A DNA stretch of 35,974 nt from JBDKTH01 sp964558295 (GCA_964558295.1 CAZLDQ010000031.1:1-35974), one strand, 5' to 3'. Positions 1 through 7,323 are shown, counted from the first letter of the stretch. Made by a program: numbers and translations. The notes: generated by a model from the letters alone, not told the origin.

Positions 1-2
1 GC

Positions 3-1175
3 TACAAGCGCGAAACGAACACCATGCCGCAGTGGGCCGGCTCCTGCTGGTACTACCTGCGGTTCCTTGACCCCAAAAACAATCGGGCTCTGATCGATCC
101 GGCCGTCGAAAAGGCCTGGATGCCGGTCGATCTTTACGTGGGCGGGGCCGAGCATGCCGTGCTCCACCTGCTCTACGCCCGGTTTTGGCATAAGGTCCTC
201 TACGATCGCGGCTATGTGAGTACGATCGAGCCGTTCCAGAAGCTGGTCAACCAGGGAATGATCCTCGGCGAAATGGAGTTCACCGGCTACAAGAAGGCCG
301 ATGGCCAATGGGTCAGTGCGGCCGACGTCAAGGAAACCGAAGCAGGGGCCGTGACCAAAAGCACCAACGAACCGGTCACCGCGCAAAAGCTCTCGCCAGA
401 TCGGGTCGAAAAACAGGGGGAAAGCTTCGTGCTCAAGGCGGAACCGTCGATTCGCTTGGAGAGCCGGGCCTACAAGATGTCCAAGAGCCGCGGCAACGTG
501 GTCAATCCCGACGAAGTGGTTCGGGATTATGGGGCCGACGCCTTGCGGCTCTATGAGATGTTCATGGGGCCGTTGGAAGCGGTCAAGCCCTGGAGCATGG
601 AAGGGGTTAGCGGGGTGCGCAACTTCCTCGATCGCGTCTGGCGCATGCTGGTCGACGACCGCGCGGAAGCCTTGCAGCTCAACCCAAGCGTCCAGGATGT
701 CGAGCCCACCACCGAACAGAACCGGATGCTCCACAAGACGATCAAGGCCGTTACGCAGGACATCGAAGCGATGTCGTTCAACACGGCTATCGCCCGGATG
801 ATGGAGTTTACCAACTTCTTTACCAAGGCCGATCCGCGTCCCCGGGCGGTGCTTGAACCGTTCGTATTGCTCCTGTCCCCCTTTGCACCACACTTGGCCG
901 AAGAACTCTGGCAACTCTTGGGGCACAACCAGACGCTAGCCTACGAGCCCTGGCCGACCTATGACGAAGCGATGATCCAGGAAGATACGGTCGAAGTGCC
1001 GGTCCAGGTCAACGGTAAACTCCGCGGCCGCGTCGTGGTGCCTGCCGACACGGATCGCGACGCACTCGAAGCGGCCGCCCGGCGCGACAGCCGCATCGCC
1101 GAGTTGTTGGAGGGAAAGAAGATCGTCAAGACGGTCGTCGTCCCCGGCCGGATGGTCAACTTCGTCGTGAAATAG
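3..1175 (+). CDS. leuS: Leucyl-tRNA synthetase, C-terminal part (5' truncated)
   Basis: This class I aminoacyl-tRNA synthetase charges tRNA-Leu with leucine in the cytoplasm. The frame is open from the first bases of the window, so the start lies outside it. The visible 390 residues open with TNTMPQWAGSCWYYLRF, a hallmark of bacterial LeuRS in the catalytic core after the editing domain. The KMSKS loop reads exactly KMSKS at visible residues 158-162, followed by SRGNVVNPDEVV. The helical anticodon-binding domain follows, and the end is the small C-terminal domain (VQVNGKLRGRVVVPADTDRD), which binds the tRNA elbow. The stop is TAG at 1173-1175. The segment between the catalytic core and KMSKS is the leucine-specific insertion region and looks normal in size. 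No frameshift is seen. Identification is certain; only the missing 5' half limits the entry. Confidence 0.97.
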   Translation, partial: YKRETNTMPQWAGSCWYYLRFLDPKNNRALIDPAVEKAWMPVDLYVGGAEHAVLHLLYARFWHKVLYDRGYVSTIEPFQKLVNQGMILGEMEFTGYKKADGQWVSAADVKETEAGAVTKSTNEPVTAQKLSPDRVEKQGESFVLKAEPSIRLESRAYKMSKSRGNVVNPDEVVRDYGADALRLYEMFMGPLEAVKPWSMEGVSGVRNFLDRVWRMLVDDRAEALQLNPSVQDVEPTTEQNRMLHKTIKAVTQDIEAMSFNTAIARMMEFTNFFTKADPRPRAVLEPFVLLLSPFAPHLAEELWQLLGHNQTLAYEPWPTYDEAMIQEDTVEVPVQVNGKLRGRVVVPADTDRDALEAAARRDSRIAELLEGKKIVKTVVVPGRMVNFVVK

Positions 1176-1225
1176 TCTCCGTGGCTCCAGCCCCACAGTA
1201 AACCAGTGCTGCGCAGCGTTGCGGG

Positions 1226-1256
1226 CTTGTCCCACGTTTTGTGGCAACCCGACAAG
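1226..1256. repeat. Inverted repeat 50 bp after leuS
   Basis: CTTGTC at 1226-1231 pairs with GACAAG at 1251-1256, and inside it CCAC (1232-1235) pairs with GTGG (1241-1244) around a GTTTT loop. It starts 50 bp after the leuS stop. It could help end leuS transcription or stabilise the mRNA 3' end, but there is no T-run after it. A 10-bp perfect palindrome, GCTGCGCAGC, lies just before it at 1208-1217. Confidence 0.35.
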
Positions 1257-1342
1257 AGGGGACGCCGGCAAGTGCTAGCATTGACAGCAGCCCCTCGATC
1301 GGAACGGCCTCCCCGCTGCTCCTTGCATCTCGACTACTGGGA

Positions 1343-1380
1343 TTGACTTTCCCCTAATTCCGGATATCTTGATGCATCAA
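1343..1380 (+). promoter_or_regulatory. Candidate promoter with 12-bp palindrome at the -10
   Basis: A -35-like TTGACT (1343-1348) is separated by 16 bp from a -10-like TATCTT (1365-1370). A perfect 12-bp palindrome, TTGATGCATCAA, occupies 1369-1380, overlapping the end of the -10 and the expected start point near 1377. That is a usual place for a repressor operator. No protein-coding gene follows on this strand. The next element is a T-tailed terminator about 80 nt downstream, so the promoter would drive a short non-coding RNA. The boxes match the sigma-70 consensus only moderately. Confidence 0.42.
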
Positions 1381-1463
1381 CGGGACCGGCCAAATGGATG
1401 TGGCCAACCAAGCGAACGTTCGGGAGGTAGCTATACAGGAAGTGACGCTGCCTCCTTTTTCAT
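1377..1463 (+). ncRNA. Candidate small RNA between leuS and hemP (about 87 nt)
   Basis: The stretch has the layout of a free-standing bacterial small RNA. There is a promoter-like pair of boxes just upstream, then a hairpin GGCCA/TGGCC (1388-1392 and 1401-1405), a 10-bp palindrome CGAACGTTCG (1413-1422), and a terminator stem running into TTTTT (1423-1460). It has no convincing reading frame. It lies tail-to-tail with the iron-related hemP gene, 16 bp from its 3' end. Read-through could therefore make antisense RNA to hemP. No known RNA family was recognised. The alternative is that the terminator simply ends the leuS transcript 250 nt after its stop and no separate RNA exists. Confidence 0.38.
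1423..1460 (+). terminator. Rho-independent terminator
   Basis: GGAGGTAGC (1423-1431) pairs with GCTGCCTCC (1447-1455), nine base pairs including one G-T wobble, around a 15-nt loop. TTTTT follows directly at 1456-1460. The T-run is only on the plus strand, so it ends plus-strand transcription, either of leuS or of the candidate small RNA. Confidence 0.7.
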
Positions 1464-1476
1464 TCTTTGCCGCCTT

Positions 1477-1731
1477 TCATTTCTGCAGAATCAGCTTGTC
1501 GTTCCGAGTTCGCAGCAGTCGATAGATCTGGTTCCCGTGAACGATGAACAGCTCCGCCTGTCCCTGCAGCAATTCTTCCGAGCGGATGATTCGTGCCCGA
1601 GAGACTTCCGGACACATCCGGCACGGTTCTGCCGCATGCGGGCAGCGTTTCGACGCAGCGCGTGCCGGCTCATCGGGCAACTCTCGGCCAGGTGCATCCT
1701 CGCCAGGCAAAGGCTCCTCCTGGTTCTCCAT
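1477..1731 (-). CDS. hemP: Hemin uptake protein HemP family, 84 aa
   Basis: The C-terminal half matches the short HemP family found with haem and iron uptake genes: SEELLQGQAELFIVHGNQ, then IYRLLRTRNDKLILQK at the very end (residues 51-84). The family's biochemical role is unclear; it is used as a marker of iron-regulated haem utilisation. The first 50 residues are poorly conserved and hold four cysteines (30, 37, 40 and a spaced CPH/CRMC pattern). The chosen ATG at 1731 has AGAAGAGG seven bases upstream and gives the usual small size. The frame stays open upstream, so a longer protein from an ATG at 1918 cannot be excluded, but that stretch looks non-coding. A Fur box and promoter lie about 200 bp upstream, which fits iron control. 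No haem receptor or transporter is adjacent. Confidence 0.8.
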   Translation of the reverse strand: MENQEEPLPGEDAPGRELPDEPARAASKRCPHAAEPCRMCPEVSRARIIRSEELLQGQAELFIVHGNQIYRLLRTRNDKLILQK

Positions 1732-1936
1732 GACTTGACCTCTTCTCAGTGTTTTCCAACCTCTGCCCCACGACTCACTGGCCTGATCGCAGTGTAGCTG
1801 GATGGCGGAGGCTGTCGTCTGTGTTGCGACACAGCCCTGGCTGTCGCGCGAAAACCCAGGAACGTCGAAAACGGGCCCGGCATGACGATTGGGGCAAACG
1901 AACCGTCCGGGCCACAACATCTCACCGCATGGGTGT

Positions 1937-1965
1937 AATATAATGAGACTGATAATCAATATCAA
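1937..1965 (-). promoter_or_regulatory. hemP promoter with overlapping Fur box
   Basis: Read on the minus strand, TTGATA (1960-1965) and TATATT (1937-1942) are spaced by exactly 17 bp, each 5 of 6 to the sigma-70 consensus. The 19 bases at 1945-1963 match the Fur box GATAATGATAATCATTATC at 16 of 19 positions, counted by eye, and cover the spacer and part of the -35. Bound Fe-Fur would block polymerase there. The transcript would start near 1930, leaving a leader of about 200 nt before the hemP ATG. The rest of the 354-bp gap (1732-2085) shows no gene I can support. Confidence 0.72.
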
Positions 1966-2085
1966 GCGTCTTCCCACAAAAATGGCGGCTTCCGCCGAAA
2001 ACCGCTCAAAGGGGTGTGGGTCGAGAAAAACGAGGGAGGGAGAAGGGGGGCGTCGCCGTTTCCCGACGCAAGCCACGCGAGGCCG

Positions 2086-2322
2086 TCAGAACGAGAGCCC
2101 CGATTCCTGACAGAACAAGACCCGGCGGCGACTGCGGCGGATCTGCACCGGACCGACGAATGCCCGCACCGGACTCCACGGCTCGTGGACCTTGCGAAAA
2201 TGCGAGACAACGATGCGTCTCTCTGCCGCTTGATCGGGGCATTCCTCTGCCGGTACCACAAGCCATTCGACCTGGCAAGTCCAAGCAAGTGGATCCAGCA
2301 GTTTCACGCCTTGCTTCTTCAT
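2086..2322 (-). CDS. Small hypothetical protein, 78 aa
   Basis: I do not recognise this protein. The ATG at 2322 is preceded by a strong ribosome binding site, GGGAGGAG, seven bases upstream, the main reason to call it a gene. It is soluble, without signal peptide or membrane segment. It starts MKKQGVKLLDPLAW, has an acidic middle, and ends in a basic stretch (VQIRRSRRRVLFCQESG). Only two cysteines are present (15 and 72), so no metal-binding cluster is evident. It lies upstream of the Fur-controlled hemP promoter in the same direction; 120 bp separate its stop from the Fur box, so the two are probably transcribed separately. Its own leader (2351-2458) folds into several hairpins and may control it. 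Iron-related function would be only a guess from position. Confidence 0.55.
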   Translation of the reverse strand: MKKQGVKLLDPLAWTCQVEWLVVPAEECPDQAAERRIVVSHFRKVHEPWSPVRAFVGPVQIRRSRRRVLFCQESGLSF

Positions 2323-2350
2323 CGCAATTCTCCTCCCTGCGAGTTGGGAC

Positions 2351-2458
2351 CGGAAACCCGTTCTGGGCCGGGCTTTCGCCTACCGATAAGATCCCTGGGC
2401 GACGAGGACCACGGTGTCCACTCAAGTCGCCCTGTTGCACTTATCGGGTTCTCACCCG
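2351..2458 (-). promoter_or_regulatory. Structured 5' leader, riboswitch-like candidate
   Basis: Three inverted repeats follow each other upstream of the 78-residue gene. (1) CGGGT/ACCCG around a TCTC (GAGA on the minus strand) loop, 2445-2458. (2) A long nested hairpin: CCGATAAG (2383-2390) with CTTATCGG (2440-2447), then GGGCGAC (2397-2403) with GTCGCCC (2426-2432), then GGAC with GTCC at 2406-2409 and 2416-2419. (3) CGGAAACCCG (2351-2360) with CGGGCTTTCG (2369-2378), nine of ten positions paired counting one G-T wobble. Hairpins 1 and 2 share bases and cannot both form fully, as in a switch. The last hairpin ends about 17 nt before the ribosome binding site. No known riboswitch consensus was recognised. 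The remaining part of the gap (2459-2654) shows nothing I can support. Confidence 0.45.
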
Positions 2459-2654
2459 CGTTTTCCTGACTCGTGCGTTTCGCTTCTTCGTCTTGCCCAC
2501 CGCAGGCGGCAACCGCGTCCCTTCATTCGGCGGCTGTATGCTGTCACGCATCCCCACGGTTTATTGATCCTCAGATTGCCAGAGGCGTGCAAACAAACCT
2601 TGGGTGGCATGTCTTCCTAGCGAGAACGGTGGACGATACGGTGGTGCGTGCCAG

Positions 2655-3341
2655 CTACTTGGAGAGAACAAACGAATCGAGGAGGGTCTGCTGCAGCTTG
2701 CACCACGCCTGCCGAGCACCCAGCGGCCATCGCTGGTTGACCTCCAGCTCGATGCCCACATACTGCTTGGCTCCGAAACGACGTCGCAGGGAAGTCACCA
2801 ACCCATCCGAGACACCGCGGTAAGGATAGTTGCGGCGCACCCGCAACCCAGGCTGGAGCATTCGCAGGGTCTCCTGCCAGCGGCCGCAGAACTCGGCCTC
2901 TCGCCGTCGGGACGGATCGTAGAGCAGTCCGAGATCCGCATGGCGGACTTCGCCGTCCAAGATGGGTGTGAACGAGTGCACGGAAAGATGCAACACCCGA
3001 TCGACATGTCCTACCGCCTGGGCCACCAAGGCCTCCACCTGTTGCCGATAGGGCGTGTAATACTTGGCGAGAATCGCGTCTTTGGCCGACGTGTCGAGCC
3101 CTCGACTGAACTCGGAGAACAATCGCCGATGCCCAGGTGAGCGGTTCAGATCGACCAACAACCGGGTCGTGGTCGCGAAGACTCGCTGTGCCTCAAGACG
3201 TCCGGCAAGTGCCTGAGCCAATTCCAATGCACCGGCGTCGAACCCGCGATGGCTTGCCAGAATCCGTCGCGCACCACGAAACAGGCTCGCATACTCTTCC
3301 GGAACTTCGTTGCCGCCGTGCTCACAGGTGATCAGAAGCAT
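2655..3341 (-). CDS. N-formylglutamate amidohydrolase family protein
   Basis: The protein (228 aa from this start) begins MLLITCEHGGNEVPEEY, the typical first strand and metal-ligand motif (CEHGG) of the N-formylglutamate amidohydrolase family. It continues with SHRGFDAGALELA and with VLHLSVHSFTP, which carries further metal-binding histidines. These enzymes hydrolyse an amide bond next to glutamate. Some act on N-formylglutamate in histidine breakdown, but no hut genes are near. It is the last gene of the four-gene operon with two amide-forming ligases, 16 bp after the GCS2-type ligase, so it may trim or recycle their product. The frame stays open upstream to an ATG at 3422; that longer form would begin with a lipoprotein-like signal (LLVGC) but overlaps the preceding gene. 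No strong ribosome binding site is seen for either start. Confidence 0.85.
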   Translation of the reverse strand: MLLITCEHGGNEVPEEYASLFRGARRILASHRGFDAGALELAQALAGRLEAQRVFATTTRLLVDLNRSPGHRRLFSEFSRGLDTSAKDAILAKYYTPYRQQVEALVAQAVGHVDRVLHLSVHSFTPILDGEVRHADLGLLYDPSRRREAEFCGRWQETLRMLQPGLRVRRNYPYRGVSDGLVTSLRRRFGAKQYVGIELEVNQRWPLGARQAWCKLQQTLLDSFVLSK

Positions 3342-3357
3342 AAAGGCGAACCTGGAA

Positions 3358-4731
3358 CTAGTCGCATCCGTAGAACACCCGACCAGCAGCCAAGCAATTG
3401 CAAAGCTCGCGATATACTTCATCCAGCGGATCGGTCTCCGCCTCCACCTCGAAACAGGCGAGAATCCGCCGGGCCAACGGTCCCCGGTCGAGGATTACTT
3501 TCAGCGCTTCCTGCCAGGTGACCTCCAACCCCGTGGAACAAGTGACCGGGCAGGTCGAGCAGCGGCCCATGGCCGGTGGGGCAACAAGGGTTGGCAGGCC
3601 GGCTTGCCCTTGTGCGCGTTCGCGTCGACACATCGGGCGACGTTCGCATTCGAAGTCTGCAAGCACTCCGAGCGACTCAACCAGGTGACGCCATAGTTCT
3701 CCCGCCGTGCAGGAGTCGCCGGTAAACCCGAATAGATCCAGGTACGCACGATCGCGAATGACGGTCCGCTCGGCTGTACGGGTAGTCTCGACAAACAGAG
3801 CGGCCAAAGGCTCGGTGGCAAAAGCCTGCTGGGTTTTCAGGTCGGCCCAGCATTCGGCCACCAGCGCTCGCAGCACGGCAGTAATCGCTTGGCAAATGGC
3901 CAAGTCGGCCGCCGGACACTCCTGTACGTCGAGCACGCGGATTTCGATGCTGTTGCGTTCAAAACGGGCGATTGCGCCGCGGGAGTTGAGAAACTCGTGC
4001 TGCAACACGCCTTCCGGATCCAGCGGTGCTATGTCTGCGTACATTCGCTGGAAAATTTGCTGTTCGTAGTCAGCCTTCGTAAAGACCGGCTCGGGAATCA
4101 CCAGCCCCGTGCAGGAAGGCACTCGCCGCGCATTGGTCCGATAAACATCAAGCCGATTGTCGAGTTGCCCGGTCACATGACCGTCCACAATCGGCGAACT
4201 GGCCGCCAACGCCGGCATCAGCGGCAATAGCAGGCGGATCGCAGCGTGCAGCCGGCCGAACTCCGCGTCGTCGGCAAACGGCAGGTTCAAGTGAACGCTC
4301 TGCAGATTGGCCCAGCCGTGCCCTCGGCAGTCGAAGATCCGATGGTACGCCTCGTAGACTGGGCTATACTCGTGCGGCCAGAGAACCATTTCTTTCAACG
4401 GATCCATCCAGGGGTGCATCGCCGAGGGCATCAGCCGGCCGCCAAGCGGCTCCAAGAGCTCGTTGACCCGGCCAACGTGCTCCTGAAAGCGTTCGGCTAA
4501 CGGCTCCAAGTGCGGGGCCGGCTCGAGCGTCTTCAGTTCGATCACGTGGAGCACCAATTCGTTGGACCAGGCCACGTCGGGCAGGTCGACCTGCGACACG
4601 TAGTCGCCGGCCACCTGATAGAGTACCTTGTCCGTAATCGGCAAGACGGCGAGCGTCTCGGCGTCGACGATCATGTATTCCAATTCGACGCCAAAAGCCT
4701 CGAACAGGTGCAGGGGGGAAGAGGAACTCAT
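3358..4731 (-). CDS. GCS2-type carboxylate-amine ligase
   Basis: This 457-residue protein belongs to the glutamate-cysteine ligase family 2 (YbdK-like carboxylate-amine ligases). The family activates a glutamate-type carboxylate with ATP and joins it to an amine. FGVELEYMIVD near the N-terminus (residues 13-23) is the metal and ATP-binding start, followed by WSNELVLHVIELKTLEP and later ARFERNSIEIRVLDVQECP, the expected C-terminal active-site strand. Residues of about 330-457 form an extension with six or more cysteines (CERRPMC, CSTCPVTC) that is unusual and might bind metal. The ATG overlaps the TGA of the upstream RimK gene (ATGA), so the two are translationally coupled. True gamma-glutamylcysteine synthesis is possible, but no gshB-like gene of standard type is present. 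The actual substrate is unknown. Confidence 0.87.
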   Translation of the reverse strand: MSSSSPLHLFEAFGVELEYMIVDAETLAVLPITDKVLYQVAGDYVSQVDLPDVAWSNELVLHVIELKTLEPAPHLEPLAERFQEHVGRVNELLEPLGGRLMPSAMHPWMDPLKEMVLWPHEYSPVYEAYHRIFDCRGHGWANLQSVHLNLPFADDAEFGRLHAAIRLLLPLMPALAASSPIVDGHVTGQLDNRLDVYRTNARRVPSCTGLVIPEPVFTKADYEQQIFQRMYADIAPLDPEGVLQHEFLNSRGAIARFERNSIEIRVLDVQECPAADLAICQAITAVLRALVAECWADLKTQQAFATEPLAALFVETTRTAERTVIRDRAYLDLFGFTGDSCTAGELWRHLVESLGVLADFECERRPMCRRERAQGQAGLPTLVAPPAMGRCSTCPVTCSTGLEVTWQEALKVILDRGPLARRILACFEVEAETDPLDEVYRELCNCLAAGRVFYGCD

Positions 4732-6206
4732 GGAGCGATGTATCCGGCTTTCCGTTGTTCGATCCGTCGCAAAAACACGCTCATGACTCGGCGGTAGATC
4801 TCCTGTTTGAGGATCTGATCCTCCACGCCCGAGTCGATGTTCGGATTATCGTTGACTTCGATCACATAGAAGCGGTCTCCCGACTGCTTCACGTCAACCC
4901 CATACAGCCCGTTGCCGATGAGGTTCGCCGCACGCAGGGCTGCCCGCACGGCTCGCGCCGGGGCCAACTCCACGGGAAGGGTCTCAAATTTACCGTAGTG
5001 ACGCTTGCCCTGGCCGTCGCGTTGGATGATCTGCCAATGATTAGGCGCCATGAAGTACTTGCAGGCATAGAGCGGCTGGCGGTCGAGAATCCCGATCCGC
5101 CAGTCAAACGTCGTCGGTAGAAATTCCTGGGCGACAATCAAGTCGGACTCGTCGAGCATCTCCTTCAACTGCGTGTGGAGTTGCTCCTCGTTATCGATCT
5201 TGATCACCCCAAGCGAAAAGGCACTATCGGGCTTCTTCAGCACACAGGGGAAACCCAGCTCCGTGGCAATCAGGGAAATATTGTCATCGTGGACCATCAG
5301 CGTCTTCGGCACCGGCACGCCATGGTGTCCCATCAACTCGGCCAGATAAACCTTGTTCGTGCATTTGACGATCGACTCCGGATCGTCGATGACCACAAGC
5401 CCCTCGCTGGCCGCCCGCCGGGCAAAACGATAGGTGTAGTGGTTCACAAACGTCGTTTCGCGGATAAACAGGGCGTCGAACTCGGCCAGCCGGGCATAGT
5501 CGTCGCGGCTGATCAACTCGGTGTCTAACCCCATCGACTCGGCCGCACGGACGAAACGGCTGATCGCCTTTTCGTCCGAGGGCGGCTCCGGATCACCCGT
5601 CTCGCAGAGGATCGCCAAGTCATAGCGCATCCGTGCACGACGACGGACACGGGCCCGACGCCCGGAAAAATGCTCGGTGGCCACTTGAACCACGAATGGC
5701 CAGTGCGATTCGGGCACTTCGCTGGCCGAAATCGCCTCCACAGCACGTAACGTCCATTCCTTGTCCCGTTTGTCACGGACAAACTTCGCCCGCAACAGCG
5801 GCGACTGGAACATGTTGAACAACTGCAAGGCCAGTCGATCATAACGTCGGGCCAGGTTGCGGCCGAAGTAGATGCTCAGCGTGAACTCGTCCGATTGGAT
5901 CGGCGCCAGGCTCTGCTGGATCAACTCTTCCAGATCCTCGGAAACCAGCCGCACGATCGTCTGGCTCTTGAGGTCTTGGATCGTCGTGACGCTCGGCAAC
6001 GGACGATGTCCCCGGGCCTCAGCCAGCAGGGAAACATAGTACCCCGCCGACTGGTATTTGTACGACTTGCAGAGATTGAAGACCTTGACCCCACGCATGT
6101 CCGTGTATTCCGGCCGCGTCAGATAACTGCGCGCATCGATCACGTCGACATTGGGGATCTGGAACGGCCACTGCTTCGGGTCATTGACAACAATCAGGAT
6201 CGGCAC
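4728..6206 (-). CDS. RimK-type ATP-grasp ligase with RimK-like N-terminal domain
   Basis: The 492-residue protein has two parts. Residues of about 1-190 match the RLAN-type domain that often precedes RimK-like ATP-grasp modules (MPILIVVNDPKQWPF, VFNLCKSYKYQSAGYYVSLL). Residues of about 285-480 form the ATP-grasp fold: KTLMVHDDN, GFPCVLKKPDSAFSLGV for ATP binding, IVAQEFLPTTFDWRIGILD, and VIEVNDNPNIDSG for Mg-ATP coordination. Such enzymes form amide or peptide bonds, often adding glutamate or another amino acid to a carboxylate. The start is a GTG at 6206 with a strong AAGAGGAG five bases upstream, lying inside the end of the preceding gene (26-bp overlap). Together with the overlapping GCS2 ligase it suggests two successive amide-forming steps. 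Substrates cannot be read from the sequence. Confidence 0.88.
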   Translation of the reverse strand: MPILIVVNDPKQWPFQIPNVDVIDARSYLTRPEYTDMRGVKVFNLCKSYKYQSAGYYVSLLAEARGHRPLPSVTTIQDLKSQTIVRLVSEDLEELIQQSLAPIQSDEFTLSIYFGRNLARRYDRLALQLFNMFQSPLLRAKFVRDKRDKEWTLRAVEAISASEVPESHWPFVVQVATEHFSGRRARVRRRARMRYDLAILCETGDPEPPSDEKAISRFVRAAESMGLDTELISRDDYARLAEFDALFIRETTFVNHYTYRFARRAASEGLVVIDDPESIVKCTNKVYLAELMGHHGVPVPKTLMVHDDNISLIATELGFPCVLKKPDSAFSLGVIKIDNEEQLHTQLKEMLDESDLIVAQEFLPTTFDWRIGILDRQPLYACKYFMAPNHWQIIQRDGQGKRHYGKFETLPVELAPARAVRAALRAANLIGNGLYGVDVKQSGDRFYVIEVNDNPNIDSGVEDQILKQEIYRRVMSVFLRRIEQRKAGYIAP

Positions 6207-7047
6207 GCCGACTCCTCTTGTGCGTTTTGCACGGCTCGATGATCAGCAGCTTGGCATCGTGGGTGAGAATCCCCAGGAGAATGGCACAGAGCACGCGGTC
6301 GATGTTGACCACATAGCGCGTGTCGCGGGCAAAAGGATTCTGCTTCAAAGGATCGGCCACCAGCACGTCGCGGGTTTCCTTGTTGTAACCGCAGAGGACC
6401 ACGAAATGCCCGGCGGGCACGCCTTGGACGTCGTCGGGATCCCATTTCGGTCCATACTCCCGTGCGGTCTGGTAGAGATACGTAGCGCTGAGGCCGGCCA
6501 ACACCGGAACCTGCTGCTTGAGGTATTTGCGGATCAAAGAGACGGTCAAATCTTGCATCCGGATCTGCCCACCCAGCCGGATGAAATCGAGGTAGGCCTG
6601 GCTGGTAACCAACAGCTTTGGCGCATCACGAACAGCCATCTGCGCCGCGAGCTTCTCGGCCAACGGAGGCGCGCCGGGAAGGAACCATGTGGGATCGAAG
6701 ACTTGTAGGTCCCAGGTGTAGATCTTCGCCTGATAACCGCGCCGCAGGGCGTGACATCCCAACAACGGCGCCAGAGTCCCCCCCTCCTCCAAGAAGTGCG
6801 TCTCGCGCACGACCTGATCCAGCATGATCTCGTCGCCGTAATACTGGTAGACCGCATGCAGGCACGTCGGACCGCAAGAATGGTCGTCCGGTTGGGGCAA
6901 GATGTCAAGTTTGAGTCCGCTCTCCATAAGATCATCTTTGATACGCTTTTTCCCCCGCCGCGACAAGGTTTCTTCTTGTCGCCGGCGTTTTTTCTCCCAC
7001 CGTCTCGTCCGTTTCATGGATGTCCGGGCTCGATTGCGCAATGCCAT
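6181..7047 (-). CDS. C39-like cysteine peptidase, first gene of the amidoligase operon
   Basis: The protein (288 aa from the ATG at 7047) has the papain-like C39 pattern with all expected catalytic positions. LPQPDDHSCGPTCLHAVY carries the oxyanion Gln and Cys58, GHFVVLCGYN carries His214, and VADP carries Asp232. Such domains cleave leader peptides at double-glycine sites or act as stand-alone thiol hydrolases. No transporter domain is attached. The first 40 residues are extremely basic (KKRRRQ, RRGKKR) without a signal peptide, an odd tail that could bind nucleic acid or may not be translated. Starts at 7056 (TTG), 7017 and 6927 are alternatives, and none has a strong ribosome binding site. 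The 3' end overlaps the RimK gene by 26 bp. Its place at the head of the operon suggests it processes a peptide made or modified by the ligases. The 276 bp upstream hold no gene I can support. Confidence 0.82.
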   Translation of the reverse strand: MALRNRARTSMKRTRRWEKKRRRQEETLSRRGKKRIKDDLMESGLKLDILPQPDDHSCGPTCLHAVYQYYGDEIMLDQVVRETHFLEEGGTLAPLLGCHALRRGYQAKIYTWDLQVFDPTWFLPGAPPLAEKLAAQMAVRDAPKLLVTSQAYLDFIRLGGQIRMQDLTVSLIRKYLKQQVPVLAGLSATYLYQTAREYGPKWDPDDVQGVPAGHFVVLCGYNKETRDVLVADPLKQNPFARDTRYVVNIDRVLCAILLGILTHDAKLLIIEPCKTHKRSRRADPDCCQ

Positions 7048-7323
7048 AGCTACCAACCTATTATCCTTCTAGTGGCCCCTATCATGCCACCATGGAATGT
7101 GATCGCTATCGGGTCGATCAGACCGGCACCCCTTCTTTACGCAGCCTTGTAATGAAAGGGTCTCTTCTATCCCCCCAGTGAGAGTCCAAAGAGAAGCATA
7201 TTGCATGATCGACCTGCGTGTAGAGCAGGATGAACGCGCGACGCCTCCCTTTACCTCCAAAGAGGGTCAGGGGGGGGAGGAGGCATAGCAGCAATAGCGG
7301 AATTTCACCTCCTCGCCCATCAC

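Noticed and set aside
1369..1797. Plus-strand 142-codon frame antisense to hemP
   Set aside because: It is a shadow of hemP, crosses the T-tailed terminator at 1423-1460 and has no ribosome binding site.
1477..2076. Extended 199-residue version of hemP
   Set aside because: The added part has no HemP similarity, runs through the Fur box and promoter, and the ATG at 1731 has its own ribosome binding site and gives the family size.
2006..2567. Overlapping plus-strand frames at 2.0-2.6 kb
   Set aside because: Several long frames on both strands come from GC-rich DNA; none has a ribosome binding site or recognisable motif apart from the 78-residue minus-strand gene.
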